The notes: a model not told the origin generated them from the sequence alone. Positions 27,181 to 36,005 are shown, counted from the stretch's first letter. The stretch is DNA of 64,000 nt from Verrucomicrobiales bacterium (GCA_029213005.1 JARGPI010000006.1:186001-250000); one strand, 5' to 3'. Program-made: numbers and translations.

Positions 27181-30100
27181 ATGCGTTGGTTACATTTTTC
27201 CGATTTTCACATAGGCCGGGAGCAAGCCCCTGAGCGAGCTGCTATCTCAAGCCTCGTAGATGCTATAAAAGCTGCGCTGGCTCTAAATCCTCGACCTGTT
27301 GACGCTGTCTTTCTTGTTGGTGATCTAGTGTATGGCGGAAATCACTCCGAGTTCGAAAGATTCGAACAAGAGTTTTATGAGCCCTTAATGAGCTTGGACG
27401 GACTGGAAAACGCCCAGGTAATTGCTGTCCCAGGGAATCACGATGTAGATTGTGACGTAGGTTACCCGTTAGTCTGGGATAAAATGAAGCGATTGCAAGG
27501 TAGCTTTTTTGGAGAAGATTCAATTGGAGTAAAAACTCGTTTAGCAAGATCCGAAGCGTTTCAAGCATACAAAGAATTTACTAACAAACTGGGTATTATA
27601 AGCCCAGATCCCAGCAATGAAGTATCCATTGTGCATAATGAGCCAAATTGGCCATTTGCGGTTATCGCAACAAACACTTCATTCTTCTCTGATAAGGATG
27701 AAAAATCGAGCGATCCCATAACTCCTTGTCCCCTTATTTCCCTAAGGGGTATGGTGGCTAAGATTCCAGCCGGAAAACCGGGTATCCTTTTAGGTCACCA
27801 TCATGAAAAAGGATTTCTCGAATCCCAACAAGATCAGTTTCGGAACTTTTTAGTCGAGAAGAAGTTACTTTATTTACACGGGCACGAACACCGCCCTCGA
27901 CTCGACTTCAATCAAAATGGTTCTGTTAGGTTGATTGGGTTTGGTGCTTCCTATGCAGCCAGTCTTGAGGCAGATGAAGGATCATTATATCGCAACAGTT
28001 TTGCACTGTGCGATTTAGATGAGAAACTCTCTCTTCGGGGATACTCGTGGGACCCAATTATCGGAAGATGGGTCGACACGACGGCATCTCAGTTTGCAGT
28101 AGGATTTCAAGGAGAAGTTCTTCAGAATGAACCGCTCCAGCTAGACCTCCCAGGTGATCACAACCAAGGGGCCTCACAAAAATCACAGGGAGGCCGCAGT
28201 ATAAAATCAATCAAGGACATCCCCCGAAAATCGCCGACGCCGAATTCGGTTATACCATTACCGGGTGTGAGTTCAAAAATCTGGATGAGATTTATCGGAA
28301 TTGGGCGATTCATCTCGGCCGTTTACGATCCAGTGCAAACCACTGTAACAACCGACGTTGTTCCAGATGGAAGGGTCGAAATGGTTCTTGAAACTGACGG
28401 GCAAAGGGACCTCTTGGTCTGCATTCCCGCAGGTGGGCACATCATGGGTGAGGCCGAGGTTCAAGCGTTTAACACTCGCCTAGATACAGAAGACCTAACT
28501 TCGGTAACTGTTGTTTCATTTGGAAGGTTATCTTCCGAAGGACGAGTTTTGTACCTTCGATTTAGTGAAAAGAAGGCTTTGGAAATACTTGAAAATAGTG
28601 ACTTAATTGACTCGTCAAACGACATACTAACCCTTGAGCAAACAAACTCCTTGGAGCGGTTAGAAAAAAGTGTTTCAAGTATCGACATCATAATTTTCGA
28701 AGAAGATGCCTTTCTATTAGTTCGAGAGAGGCGGGGTGAGGATCGTAGTTTTTTTCTAATCGATAAAAATGGAGAGGTTGTTGCTAGTAATGAGTCTTGT
28801 GTAATTAAACTACGTGAAGTTACTCCTGCAATCTCTGACCTCAGGTACGCAGGTGAAGCGTTGACTGATGACGAGGCATTGGAGTGTCGTGAATTCTCCG
28901 AAAACGAATATCTTGAGACGTGTTTTTCACAGGCGAACCGCATCCGCTATTCCTCGTTAGCAAACATAGGGCTTCGCCCGGAACTCTATACTTTGGAAAA
29001 CATCTATGTTGAAGCTAATGCGAGCGAAATTGAAGGTCAAGAGTCGTCGAGGCATCAGGACTTGATTGAAGATCATCTGGATGCTTACCCAGTTTCCGAT
29101 TCTTTGAAGAGCCGGATAAAGAAAAATCTCCTCGCAGGTGACCCGAGTGATGGAAGAACAGAATCAGCCACAGCTCGTGAGTTTTGCCAAAAACATGGAG
29201 CTGTTCTTGTTACTGGAGATCCCGGATCGGGCAAAACGTGTTTCGTTAATAATGAAATTCTCGAATACTGCAAGCGGACGCAAGGTCCGACTGAATCCAC
29301 ATCAGACGAGAAAGGCGGAAGCTGGTATTCCGAACATCTGCCGATATTTGTACCATTGTCACAGGTGGTGGCAGAAAAGAATTTCAGTGAGAGTGGGCTA
29401 TTAGATGCGTTGGTTGGAGTTTTAGAAAAAAGGGGGCTCGACTTTACTTTGCCAACTATGACCAACTACCTCAATGTAGGGAAAATTGCCTTCTTTTTCG
29501 ACGGGCTCGATGAAGTGGTATCGATCGAAAAAAGAGCGATTTTGGTGCAAGCCATCAACGATCTTGTTACTACATATGCCGAACTTGGAAACCGCTTTGT
29601 GGTTACCTCACGTCCCGCTGCGATTCATGTCGTAAACATGCTTCCCGCAATGAAGCAACTCGCATTACAGGGATTGACTGAGTCCGAGATTTCATGTCTC
29701 GCTACCAGAATATTAGGACTGAGAGTAGGAGAAGGTGTTGAGGGCGTATTCGTTGACGAGGCTAAACCGAAAGTTGAGGACAGCACAGTCGTAGCCCAAC
29801 TTTTGGCCGATTGTCGCGAAAAAAAGGGGGTGGCGCGTTTGGCTCAAAATCCCCTTCTTCTCACTCTCCTTGTGACAATTTATGCAAATGCTGGCGCGCC
29901 AGCAGCAAAGCGCCACCTTATTTACGATGAGGCGATCAAAACATTGTCATCGGCTCGGCAACGACAAGCAGGTCACCTTCCTGTGTCTGTTCAAGATTTA
30001 CGCAAAAGATTGGGACGAGTTGCCTTGTCCGTTTACCGCAAAGAATCGGGGTTTTTGCCGACTAAAGATGAGGTGGTTTCAACTATTCAAAGTGTTATGG

Positions 30101-32067
30101 AAGACCAACGTTCAGAGCCAGTCGACATATCTGAGGCCGAAGAGTTTATACAGAAGGTAGCTGAGTCAACAGGGTTAATTTCAATTGCTTCAGGCAATGA
30201 TGGGGACTCGGGCTCCGGTGTGGTAACGTTCATTCACCATAGTTTTTTGGAGTATTTTGCGGCTTGGGCACTGTGTAGCGAATTTGAATCCATTGACCTC
30301 CATCACCTTGTTCGGGAACCTCGGTGGCATGAAGTTCTTACGCTTGTTGCTGGGATTGTTGGAGAGAGCGAAGATGCAGCACCTGTAATTAAAAAAATCT
30401 TAGACACCCCTTCACCAGCCGATTGCGTGGACGCCCGCGATCTAATCTTTGCCATGGATTGCGCCTTAGAGAGCGACGTTCCGTCGGAAGGAGCGGTTAG
30501 AGTCTTATCTAATGCGATCCGCTCATGTTTAACAAACGGCGCATGTCGAGTGGATTCGAAAGTCCGAGAAAATGTAGCTGAGAGACTGGGTATTCTCTGG
30601 ATAAGCAGTGGTGGAAGTACGTTCGAAACTATGCTCCTTGAGCTCTTGGATTCTACCGACAACACCGTGGTAGCTGCTACAATAACGCTAATTGGCCACG
30701 CATTTGCAAACGGAGCCGACTCGGAGGTTCTGATCGCGAAGCTAGATTCGAAAGCAAAGGACGCGACAGATGTTATAGCACGAGCTCTGTGTCGCTCAGC
30801 GGGACTTGAAGTGAAGCTACGCACCGAACCGATTAGGGCTTGTATTCTTAAAAGCCTTAAGGGCACGTCTAAAGTTAAGGCCGCAGCTTTTGAAGCGTTA
30901 GTCAGTATGCCAGGCTTAGCTGTAGAATGTTGGCCGGATATATTAAATGGCCTCGAGGATGATGATCAGTTTGTTCAAAGACTCGCGGGAGTTTCAGCAA
31001 TTCAAGCGGGCCTGAATACGGATCTAATTGCTGGGGGCGAGACAAAACGGGAGTTAGTTTTAAGAGCTTTCGAAGCAGCTGAAATGACGAGTGATCATGG
31101 ATTTGAAAAATACACCAAAATTGGGGAAGAATCTGTGAATAGGCTATTAGCATCCGGTATCCAAAAAAATCGTATTCTTGGCCTTCGGCTTTTACCTTTT
31201 GTGGATCAATCAGGAGCCTCGATTCGCGATAACTTGATCGAAGCACTACAAGACGAGAAGAGTGATAGGGAGGAGTTAGTTGCTGCGCTAAATGCATTTC
31301 GTTGGAGTTCAGACGCGCGAACGCTCTGTAAGATAAAGGACCTTCGTATATTTATCTCTTTTCTTGAGAGAGGAACTGGTGACGTAAGGGAGGCGGCAAT
31401 GAGGCTTCTTGGTTGTTTTCTCGCAGAATCGAGCGCGGTAAAAGCTATTCTCGATCGTAGGCCCGGTAAAATGTCTCGAGGGGAGTATTTTGCGTGGATT
31501 GGTTGTCTTTCACACGTTCGCGTCCACCTTGATTTGGCTTCAAAGACTCTAGATTCCGAATTGGTTCATTTTTTGAAATCAGGCAAAATGCAAAATCCTA
31601 AAGTTGTGGGTCGATTTATAGGGGTTCTCAACGCTCTCCAGGAGCTCGGAGAGCCTTTAAGGCAATCAACAGTCGAGCAACTTAAGCCGATGGTTGATGA
31701 CTTTAGAATTGACTATAAAATACGTGGTGCGGCAGCTTTGACGTTTGCTGCTTGTTCTCAACCCTCTTCGAATTTAATGAAAACGGTAGGGGCGTGGGTT
31801 TTGAACACAGATCCTAAATTTGAAGACTATGCTGTGGAGCTTCCGAAGTTAGTTGCTATCAATGTTAGACGTGACGTCAAATATGTAATTGCCTGTGTTG
31901 CGGGATTATCTCATTTGAATGAAAATGCCATTAACTTGCATCAGCGTTTCTGCAAAAGAGCTACTACAACTCTATTGGAGGAAAACATTGGGAAACTTCG
32001 GGAAGGTATCACCGAGGTTGATAGAATTATTATCGCGTTCGACGAATTTCTTGCAGATGAGAATTAA
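27181..32067 (+). CDS. metallophosphoesterase-NACHT-HEAT STAND protein, putative anti-phage defence
   Basis: 1628 residues. Residues 1-290 are a calcineurin-like phosphoesterase with all metal motifs: SDFH (D8, H10), GD (D48), GNHD (85-88), LGHHHE (205-209) and GHEH (234-237). Residues about 330-640 are not recognised. A NACHT NTPase follows: Walker A GDPGSGKT (679-686), Walker B FFFDGLDE (D774, D777, E778), and the family's FIHHSFLEYFAAWAL near 1016. From about 1090 to the end it is HEAT-like alpha repeats, probably the sensor. The order effector-NTPase-repeat sensor is that of bacterial STAND/Avs and bNACHT defence proteins. Base composition is clearly AT-richer than the surrounding genes. 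It stands alone between array repeats A and B, in keeping with horizontal gain. Confidence 0.88.
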   Translation: MRWLHFSDFHIGREQAPERAAISSLVDAIKAALALNPRPVDAVFLVGDLVYGGNHSEFERFEQEFYEPLMSLDGLENAQVIAVPGNHDVDCDVGYPLVWDKMKRLQGSFFGEDSIGVKTRLARSEAFQAYKEFTNKLGIISPDPSNEVSIVHNEPNWPFAVIATNTSFFSDKDEKSSDPITPCPLISLRGMVAKIPAGKPGILLGHHHEKGFLESQQDQFRNFLVEKKLLYLHGHEHRPRLDFNQNGSVRLIGFGASYAASLEADEGSLYRNSFALCDLDEKLSLRGYSWDPIIGRWVDTTASQFAVGFQGEVLQNEPLQLDLPGDHNQGASQKSQGGRSIKSIKDIPRKSPTPNSVIPLPGVSSKIWMRFIGIGRFISAVYDPVQTTVTTDVVPDGRVEMVLETDGQRDLLVCIPAGGHIMGEAEVQAFNTRLDTEDLTSVTVVSFGRLSSEGRVLYLRFSEKKALEILENSDLIDSSNDILTLEQTNSLERLEKSVSSIDIIIFEEDAFLLVRERRGEDRSFFLIDKNGEVVASNESCVIKLREVTPAISDLRYAGEALTDDEALECREFSENEYLETCFSQANRIRYSSLANIGLRPELYTLENIYVEANASEIEGQESSRHQDLIEDHLDAYPVSDSLKSRIKKNLLAGDPSDGRTESATAREFCQKHGAVLVTGDPGSGKTCFVNNEILEYCKRTQGPTESTSDEKGGSWYSEHLPIFVPLSQVVAEKNFSESGLLDALVGVLEKRGLDFTLPTMTNYLNVGKIAFFFDGLDEVVSIEKRAILVQAINDLVTTYAELGNRFVVTSRPAAIHVVNMLPAMKQLALQGLTESEISCLATRILGLRVGEGVEGVFVDEAKPKVEDSTVVAQLLADCREKKGVARLAQNPLLLTLLVTIYANAGAPAAKRHLIYDEAIKTLSSARQRQAGHLPVSVQDLRKRLGRVALSVYRKESGFLPTKDEVVSTIQSVMEDQRSEPVDISEAEEFIQKVAESTGLISIASGNDGDSGSGVVTFIHHSFLEYFAAWALCSEFESIDLHHLVREPRWHEVLTLVAGIVGESEDAAPVIKKILDTPSPADCVDARDLIFAMDCALESDVPSEGAVRVLSNAIRSCLTNGACRVDSKVRENVAERLGILWISSGGSTFETMLLELLDSTDNTVVAATITLIGHAFANGADSEVLIAKLDSKAKDATDVIARALCRSAGLEVKLRTEPIRACILKSLKGTSKVKAAAFEALVSMPGLAVECWPDILNGLEDDDQFVQRLAGVSAIQAGLNTDLIAGGETKRELVLRAFEAAEMTSDHGFEKYTKIGEESVNRLLASGIQKNRILGLRLLPFVDQSGASIRDNLIEALQDEKSDREELVAALNAFRWSSDARTLCKIKDLRIFISFLERGTGDVREAAMRLLGCFLAESSAVKAILDRRPGKMSRGEYFAWIGCLSHVRVHLDLASKTLDSELVHFLKSGKMQNPKVVGRFIGVLNALQELGEPLRQSTVEQLKPMVDDFRIDYKIRGAAALTFAACSQPSSNLMKTVGAWVLNTDPKFEDYAVELPKLVAINVRRDVKYVIACVAGLSHLNENAINLHQRFCKRATTTLLEENIGKLREGITEVDRIIIAFDEFLADEN

Positions 32068-32136
32068 AATCTACAGTGTTCAGTCATCCGAATCATCTAC
32101 ACATTCCGCTGGAAAACCTGAGTAAGTCCGAGCCGA

Positions 32137-32183
32137 CTCGAAGGTACCCTGTACCCTCACTGAGGGTACAGGGTACCTTCGAG
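32137..32183. repeat. 47-bp near-perfect palindrome with GTACCCTGTAC core
   Basis: Two perfect 23-base arms (left 32137-32159, right 32161-32183) around a single C. It contains the GTACCCTGTAC motif shared with copies at 6297, 41508 and 49043. It lies 70 bp after the NACHT gene and could act as a terminator hairpin, though no T run follows. Confidence 0.9.
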
Positions 32184-32218
32184 AACTTGATAGTGGATAA
32201 GGGGTCCCAGGTGCCAAT

Positions 32219-32461
32219 TTATGACTTTCGGATAAACTGAGTGATTTTCCGATTTTGGATCTTGTTGCTATTAAATCGTCTTATTTGCTGGGTTACGTTT
32301 GCAGCGTTTTTCATATTGAGGATCTCGGCGATTCGGGTTTGGCTCAGGGTCGTTTGCCGGGCAAGCGCAACTGCAATGGCTGATCTGCGAAGGTCGTCCC
32401 TTATCATGGTGCGCAGGTAAGATATCTTCCATCCCAAAGTGGCTCTGACAGTCCCAAACAA
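32219..32461 (-). pseudogene. C-terminal remnant of a REP-associated tyrosine transposase (RAYT)-like protein
   Basis: About 80 codons. The part DDLRRSAIAVALARQTTLSQ followed by TRIAEILNMKNAANVTQQIRR resembles the DnaA/Trp-repressor-like helix-turn-helix at the C-terminus of RAYT (IS200-like) transposases. The catalytic HUH/Tyr domain is absent upstream: the frame runs into array repeat B. RAYTs mobilise REP palindromes, so its position beside a repeat copy is notable. The similarity is by eye only. Confidence 0.5.
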
Positions 32462-32482
32462 TTAGAGAAGGCCCAACCGGCT

Positions 32483-32552
32483 TGCACCCCATCCAACCCA
32501 AGGGCCGCAAGCGGCTTGAATTTAGGCCTTGAAAAAGCAATTCCCTATCAAT
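32483..32552 (+). repeat. 70-bp array repeat, copy B (diverged)
   Basis: Same length and frame of conserved blocks as copy A (TGCACCCCATCCAACCCAAG at the left, GCCGCAAGCGGC hairpin, end CAATTCCCTATCAAT), with about nine substitutions. Nearest to the RAYT-like remnant. Confidence 0.93.
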
Positions 32553-32558
32553 AGTAAA

Positions 32559-32783
32559 ATGGGATCGAACATGAAAAAATATTATACTTACCTGTGCGCC
32601 TTGATGCTTCTTTCGAATGCGGAGGCCGGAGACAGATTGGCCGGCCGCGCGCTATCGGGGAGCAAGCCCAATATCATCCTGATCATGACAGATGACCAAG
32701 GCTACGGACAGCTGGGCTGCCAAGGACACCCCTGGCTCCCCCCCCCAACATCGATGCTCTTTGCAAGGAGAGCACCTCTTTTT
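32559..32783 (+). pseudogene. 5' fragment of a secreted sulfatase, cut by repeat C
   Basis: Starts with a signal-peptide-like [20 protein letters not shown] and the sulfatase opening [26 protein letters not shown] run of nine C near 32740 shifts the frame; in the next frame the sulfatase sequence goes on as [13 protein letters not shown] and then stops exactly where repeat C begins. The remaining 400 or so residues are nowhere in the window. A captured or deleted gene fragment. Confidence 0.85.
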
Positions 32784-32853
32784 TGCACCCCAACCAACCC
32801 GGGGGCCGCAAGCGGCTTGAATTTTGGCCTTGAAAAACCAATCTCCTTTCAAT
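32784..32853 (+). repeat. 70-bp array repeat, copy C
   Basis: Identical to copy A except for one T-to-C change (CCAATCTCCTTTCAAT). Joined directly to the sulfatase fragment on its left and the cytochrome fragment on its right. Confidence 0.95.
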
Positions 32854-33264
32854 AATTGGATCGGTTCGATGCGATAACGGTAGATGAGTCAGATTTCTTT
32901 CATTTCAACAAGGGTATCCGGCATTCGGCCGCACAGGAAGTGATCCACTTTTTCAAGGCTTTGGTGTCGGAAAACCTTCCGGTATCAAATCTGATTGATT
33001 CGGATTTTGTGGTAGTGAATCCCATACTCGCAGAGCACTATGAAATCGAAGGGGACTTCGAGAATCAATTTCAGAAAGTGGTATTGCCCGCTGATTCGCC
33101 GCGCGGCGGGCTTCCCGGACAAACCGCTTTTCTGACCCTTGGATCAAATGGCGAGCGGTCTTCCCCGGTGATTCGGGGCGCGGTCCTGATGGAGAAGCTA
33201 CTTCATGATAAACCGGCACCCCCGCCACCTAATGTCCCAGAGCTCGGTTCAGGGAACCGTAAAC
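32854..33264 (+). pseudogene. internal fragment of a DUF1592/DUF1588 planctomycete-type cytochrome gene
   Basis: Open frame without its own start. DESDFFHFNKGIRHSAAQEV and LVSENLPVSNLIDSDFVVVN match the end of DUF1592. GQTAFLTLGSNGERSSPVI then RGAVLMEKLL and PPPPNVPEL match the beginning of DUF1588. The frame breaks off at repeat D. Both ends of the original gene are missing, so this is a piece of about 135 codons enclosed by repeats C and D. A complete homologue lies at 41432-44041, but the fragment is clearly different in sequence from it. Confidence 0.85.
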
Positions 33265-33334
33265 TGCACCCCAACCAACCCGGGGGCCGCAAGCGGCTTG
33301 AATTTTGGCCTTGAAAAACCAATTTCCTTTCAAT
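33265..33334 (+). repeat. 70-bp array repeat, copy D
   Basis: Identical to copy A over 70 bases, followed by CAATTTCAAT slippage-type sequence as in copy A. Confidence 0.95.
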
Positions 33335-33339
33335 CAATT

Positions 33340-33525
33340 TCAATCGATCCGGCCTGCCGGTGTTTTTAGGTTTTGGGTGAAATGATCAATGTTCAGGGTT
33401 TCGCTTTTCGGGATTTCCTGAAGCCAGTCTTTTAGCTTTGGGTATCGATTCTGGCAGGTGCATGAAGGAACTGTGTTGAGTCGCCAACGAAGGCAGTGGT
33501 GGCACTGGGTGAGGTCGGTATCCAT
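33340..33525 (-). CDS. small Cys-rich protein, probably 3'-truncated
   Basis: 61 codons in the phage-like module, 3 bp after the YqaJ-type gene. MDTDLTQCHHCLRWRLNTVP followed by a CTC pair suggests a small zinc-binding protein. The stop codon falls in the TCAAT run that flanks repeat D, so the natural C-terminus was probably lost at the junction. Confidence 0.45.
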   Translation of the reverse strand: MDTDLTQCHHCLRWRLNTVPSCTCQNRYPKLKDWLQEIPKSETLNIDHFTQNLKTPAGRID

Positions 33526-33528
33526 TTC

Positions 33529-34251
33529 TTAAATCAAATCCTCCATCATTTGAGGTTCAGGTAATGCCCGCTTTGGTTCCGGTAAAGCCTTCTGTCTCGA
33601 AGGTAAAATCTTATTCAGACAACGCTCTTTTTCCTTAGCGAAGTCAATCACAAAATCATCCTGCGCATCCTTCACTTTGTCAGTGAAGCTATCCCATTCC
33701 ACTTTTTTTATAAATGGAACCAAGTCCGGGAAGTAGCACATGAAATACCACGTCCGGATCCCTGAAGCGGCCATGGACCAGTGAACCTGAATTTTGTGCT
33801 CATTAGGAAGTTTGCCCTCCTTCATCGTGAGCGTGTAGTTATCCAACGACACACACTTGATCTCCAGTCCGTAATCATCGGAGTGCGCCTCATACCAGGC
33901 ACGATCTTGGCACGGGTTGTGGAGCCTCATCCCGTCCGGTGAAAATCCGATTACGCCATCCCTACGGAGTCCAAAGCCGTAAACATCGATCGGGAGTCCA
34001 GTTTCTTCGGTAAACACCTCCCGTGCTTCGGGTTCATACTCGTTCCCCCAGTCGGTGAATTTGTTGCCCGTAAAACCGTTGGGATCGTAGCAAACGCTTT
34101 TTGTTGCGACTTGCCACATGTAGCCTTCCCGGGAAGATGACACTCGCCCTGTTGGTGTGATCACCTTTTTCGCTTCCGAAGCGGTCGCTCTACCGCTCCG
34201 GAGTTTTTCCCACTCCTCACCGTTTTGGAGCAGTTCTTTGTAAACGATCAT
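33529..34251 (-). CDS. YqaJ-like phage recombination exonuclease
   Basis: 240 residues. The fold is that of lambda-exonuclease/YqaJ nucleases: SGRATASEAKKVITPTGR near the start, GNKFTDWGNEYEPEAREVF (E residue of the helix), GFSPDGMRL (the acidic D of the motif GxxDG-like), and LEIKCVS (E-x-K). These enzymes resect double-strand ends for single-strand annealing by a RecT/Bet partner. It is transcribed opposite to the array repeats, between a DUF1351-like gene and the small Cys-rich frame, as in phage recombination modules. Confidence 0.85.
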   Translation of the reverse strand: MIVYKELLQNGEEWEKLRSGRATASEAKKVITPTGRVSSSREGYMWQVATKSVCYDPNGFTGNKFTDWGNEYEPEAREVFTEETGLPIDVYGFGLRRDGVIGFSPDGMRLHNPCQDRAWYEAHSDDYGLEIKCVSLDNYTLTMKEGKLPNEHKIQVHWSMAASGIRTWYFMCYFPDLVPFIKKVEWDSFTDKVKDAQDDFVIDFAKEKERCLNKILPSRQKALPEPKRALPEPQMMEDLI

Positions 34252-34284
34252 TCTGATTCGGTTGGTGAAAGTTTATCCAGTAGT

Positions 34285-35235
34285 TCAGGCTTCCATTCCA
34301 ATGAGTTCCCGCCAAGCTTCTCCCAGCACTTCCGCAAACGCGGCCGCTTTCTCAATGTTCTCAGGATGCTGCAGATCGGCCCGTGCCTTTTTCACCGGAG
34401 CAAACGACAACATCAACACATTCTGAAATTTCGCCATTTCTTCGCTGGCGTTATCCCCCTCTTGTGAGTGAATTTTGTACTCAACTGCGACGGGTTGCTC
34501 CCAGGTTGCGGGTGTCTGCGGAGCCGCAAGAGGTTGCGATTCAATCGCGGCTTGCGGTTCCGGTTGCGCGGGTTGCGCGACAGGTTCCGGTTTCGGCTCT
34601 GTTTGAGCGCGTAACGCTTTCTCCTTCTTTCTGGCTTCCTCAACCTCCGCTTTCAGTTTGGCGCGTTCTACGGCCTCCCTGTGACGCTCCACACGGCGTT
34701 CCAGTTCCGGGCGAAGGTTCTCAGTTGGCATTACCATTAGATCGCTCTCCCCGAACACGACGGATTCCCCATGATTGTTTCTCGCGTCATCGATCAACGC
34801 CCGGTTCTCGGCGAGTTTTGTATTCTCGCTTTCAACCAGATCCTCAATCGCCTCTTTCATTTTAGCGAGGGATCGCTTCCCTTTGATCGCAATTTCCAAC
34901 TCTACGCGAAATTCCGGATACGAATAAACCAGCGATCGAAAACCCGTCTCAATCAGGTCCGCTTTGATCTCCTTCTGGCGATTCGTGACGAGAGTGTTCA
35001 GTGCCTTCCGCTTTGTCGCGCTCATCTCTTTGAGTTCCCGGCTCCCCTGGATCAGCTCATAAACGCTATCCATTTCTTTGAGCATCGATTCCTCCGCTTC
35101 GGAGAGAGATTTCTCGAACGATTTCAGCGTGTCAATATCGTCCTTTGCCTGTCCGAAGTGTTCATCAGTGGCAAGGTCAAGATTCAGGCTTTCGATTTTC
35201 TCAATCGCCTGAGCCCGGAAGGTGTCAAAATTGCT
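34285..35235 (-). pseudogene. DUF1351-like phage protein, N-terminus lost at repeat E
   Basis: About 317 codons on the minus strand. Native sequence begins SNFDTFRAQAIEKIESLNLD directly after repeat E; upstream the frame reads only through the repeat. The middle is a long charged coiled-coil region (ERRVERHREAVERAKLKAEV), followed by a Pro/Gln/Glu linker and a C-terminal block ending AWRELIGMEA. The pattern fits DUF1351-type proteins encoded next to YqaJ nucleases in phages. The expected first about 50 residues are missing. Family assignment is moderate. Confidence 0.6.
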
Positions 35236-35305
35236 TGCACCCCAACCAACCCGGGGGCCGCAAGCGGCTTGAATTTTGGCCTTGAAAAACCAATTTCCTT
35301 TCAAT
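35236..35305 (+). repeat. 70-bp array repeat, copy E
   Basis: Identical to copy A over 70 bases. It joins the truncated DUF1351-like gene (minus strand) to the truncated 35306 frame (plus strand). Confidence 0.95.
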
Positions 35306-35536
35306 AACTTCGATGAGGGCTCAGGAATCGCAGTAACTATTCACGCATTGCGTGAACATAATGATCACGGTGGTGAAATTGACGTTTTAAAAATATGGGG
35401 CACTACAGATTCGGATAGAGGTGACGATCGGTTTGAAGACGGTAAAATTCGAAGGCAAACATCGGATACTATACCGTGGCTGATGGAGTGGGATGGAGGC
35501 ACAAATTCTATAAGCGAGAGACCTGGTAATGAGTAA
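35306..35536 (+). pseudogene. C-terminal fragment, possibly of a polymorphic toxin
   Basis: The frame begins directly at repeat E with NFDEGSGIAVTIHALREHND and ends with DTIPWLMEWDG and a short tail. There is no native start, so only about 75 C-terminal codons were retained. It overlaps the next gene by 8 bp. The size, the position before a small acidic protein and the tight overlap fit the tail of a polymorphic toxin followed by its immunity gene, but no toxin family was recognised. Confidence 0.4.
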
Positions 35537-36005
35537 TGCAGAAAAATTTGAATTGGTCGTTGAAGTTAAGTCGCTGAGAAGTCGTTTTTTTATCGAAGAA
35601 CCATCCGAAGACCAAATTAGGGATATTCTGAACGCGCCAGAGAAATTTAACCAAACTAGGCTTTCTGAGGATATATGGCTCCAATCTTATACTTTAGGAC
35701 TGAAGCGTGGTGATCCGATGAATATTTCTGGAAGAGTAGACCTATATTTTGACCACAAAGGCAAGGTCTATATGGAGTATGAAGATTCTTTATCGCCAAT
35801 TCACGCAATGCTGGTCGATTCATCATGCTCGAAGGACGAGTTTGTCGAAATTATAGGTAGTGAAGACGGTGAACCGTTTAGAATATATAAGAGAAGTATG
35901 GTGCCGGTCGAAGTGGCAATTCCATTCGTCTTGGAGTTCGGTAAAACAGGAAAGATCGACGTTTCCAGTGACGTGTGGGAGAGGGTGCAACATTGGGTTA
36001 AATAA
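35529..36005 (+). CDS. small acidic protein, possible immunity protein
   Basis: 158 residues, AT-rich, complete, no signal peptide. It starts inside the preceding fragment's stop region (8-bp overlap), as immunity genes often do. Acidic composition with mixed alpha/beta pattern (FELVVEVKSLRSRFFIEEPS near the start, GRVDLYFDHKGKVYMEYEDS in the middle). No named immunity family recognised. Confidence 0.55.
   Translation: MSNAEKFELVVEVKSLRSRFFIEEPSEDQIRDILNAPEKFNQTRLSEDIWLQSYTLGLKRGDPMNISGRVDLYFDHKGKVYMEYEDSLSPIHAMLVDSSCSKDEFVEIIGSEDGEPFRIYKRSMVPVEVAIPFVLEFGKTGKIDVSSDVWERVQHWVK

Noticed and set aside
32652..32852. Minus-strand frame through repeat C
   Set aside because: Its N-terminus is the reverse-read repeat and the rest is antisense to the sulfatase fragment; copy B has a stop in this frame, so no coding constraint is seen.
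34285..35304. Full-length DUF1351-like gene starting inside repeat E
   Set aside because: The first about 23 codons are the repeat itself read backwards, and the same peptide arises from other copies; the native gene starts were lost.
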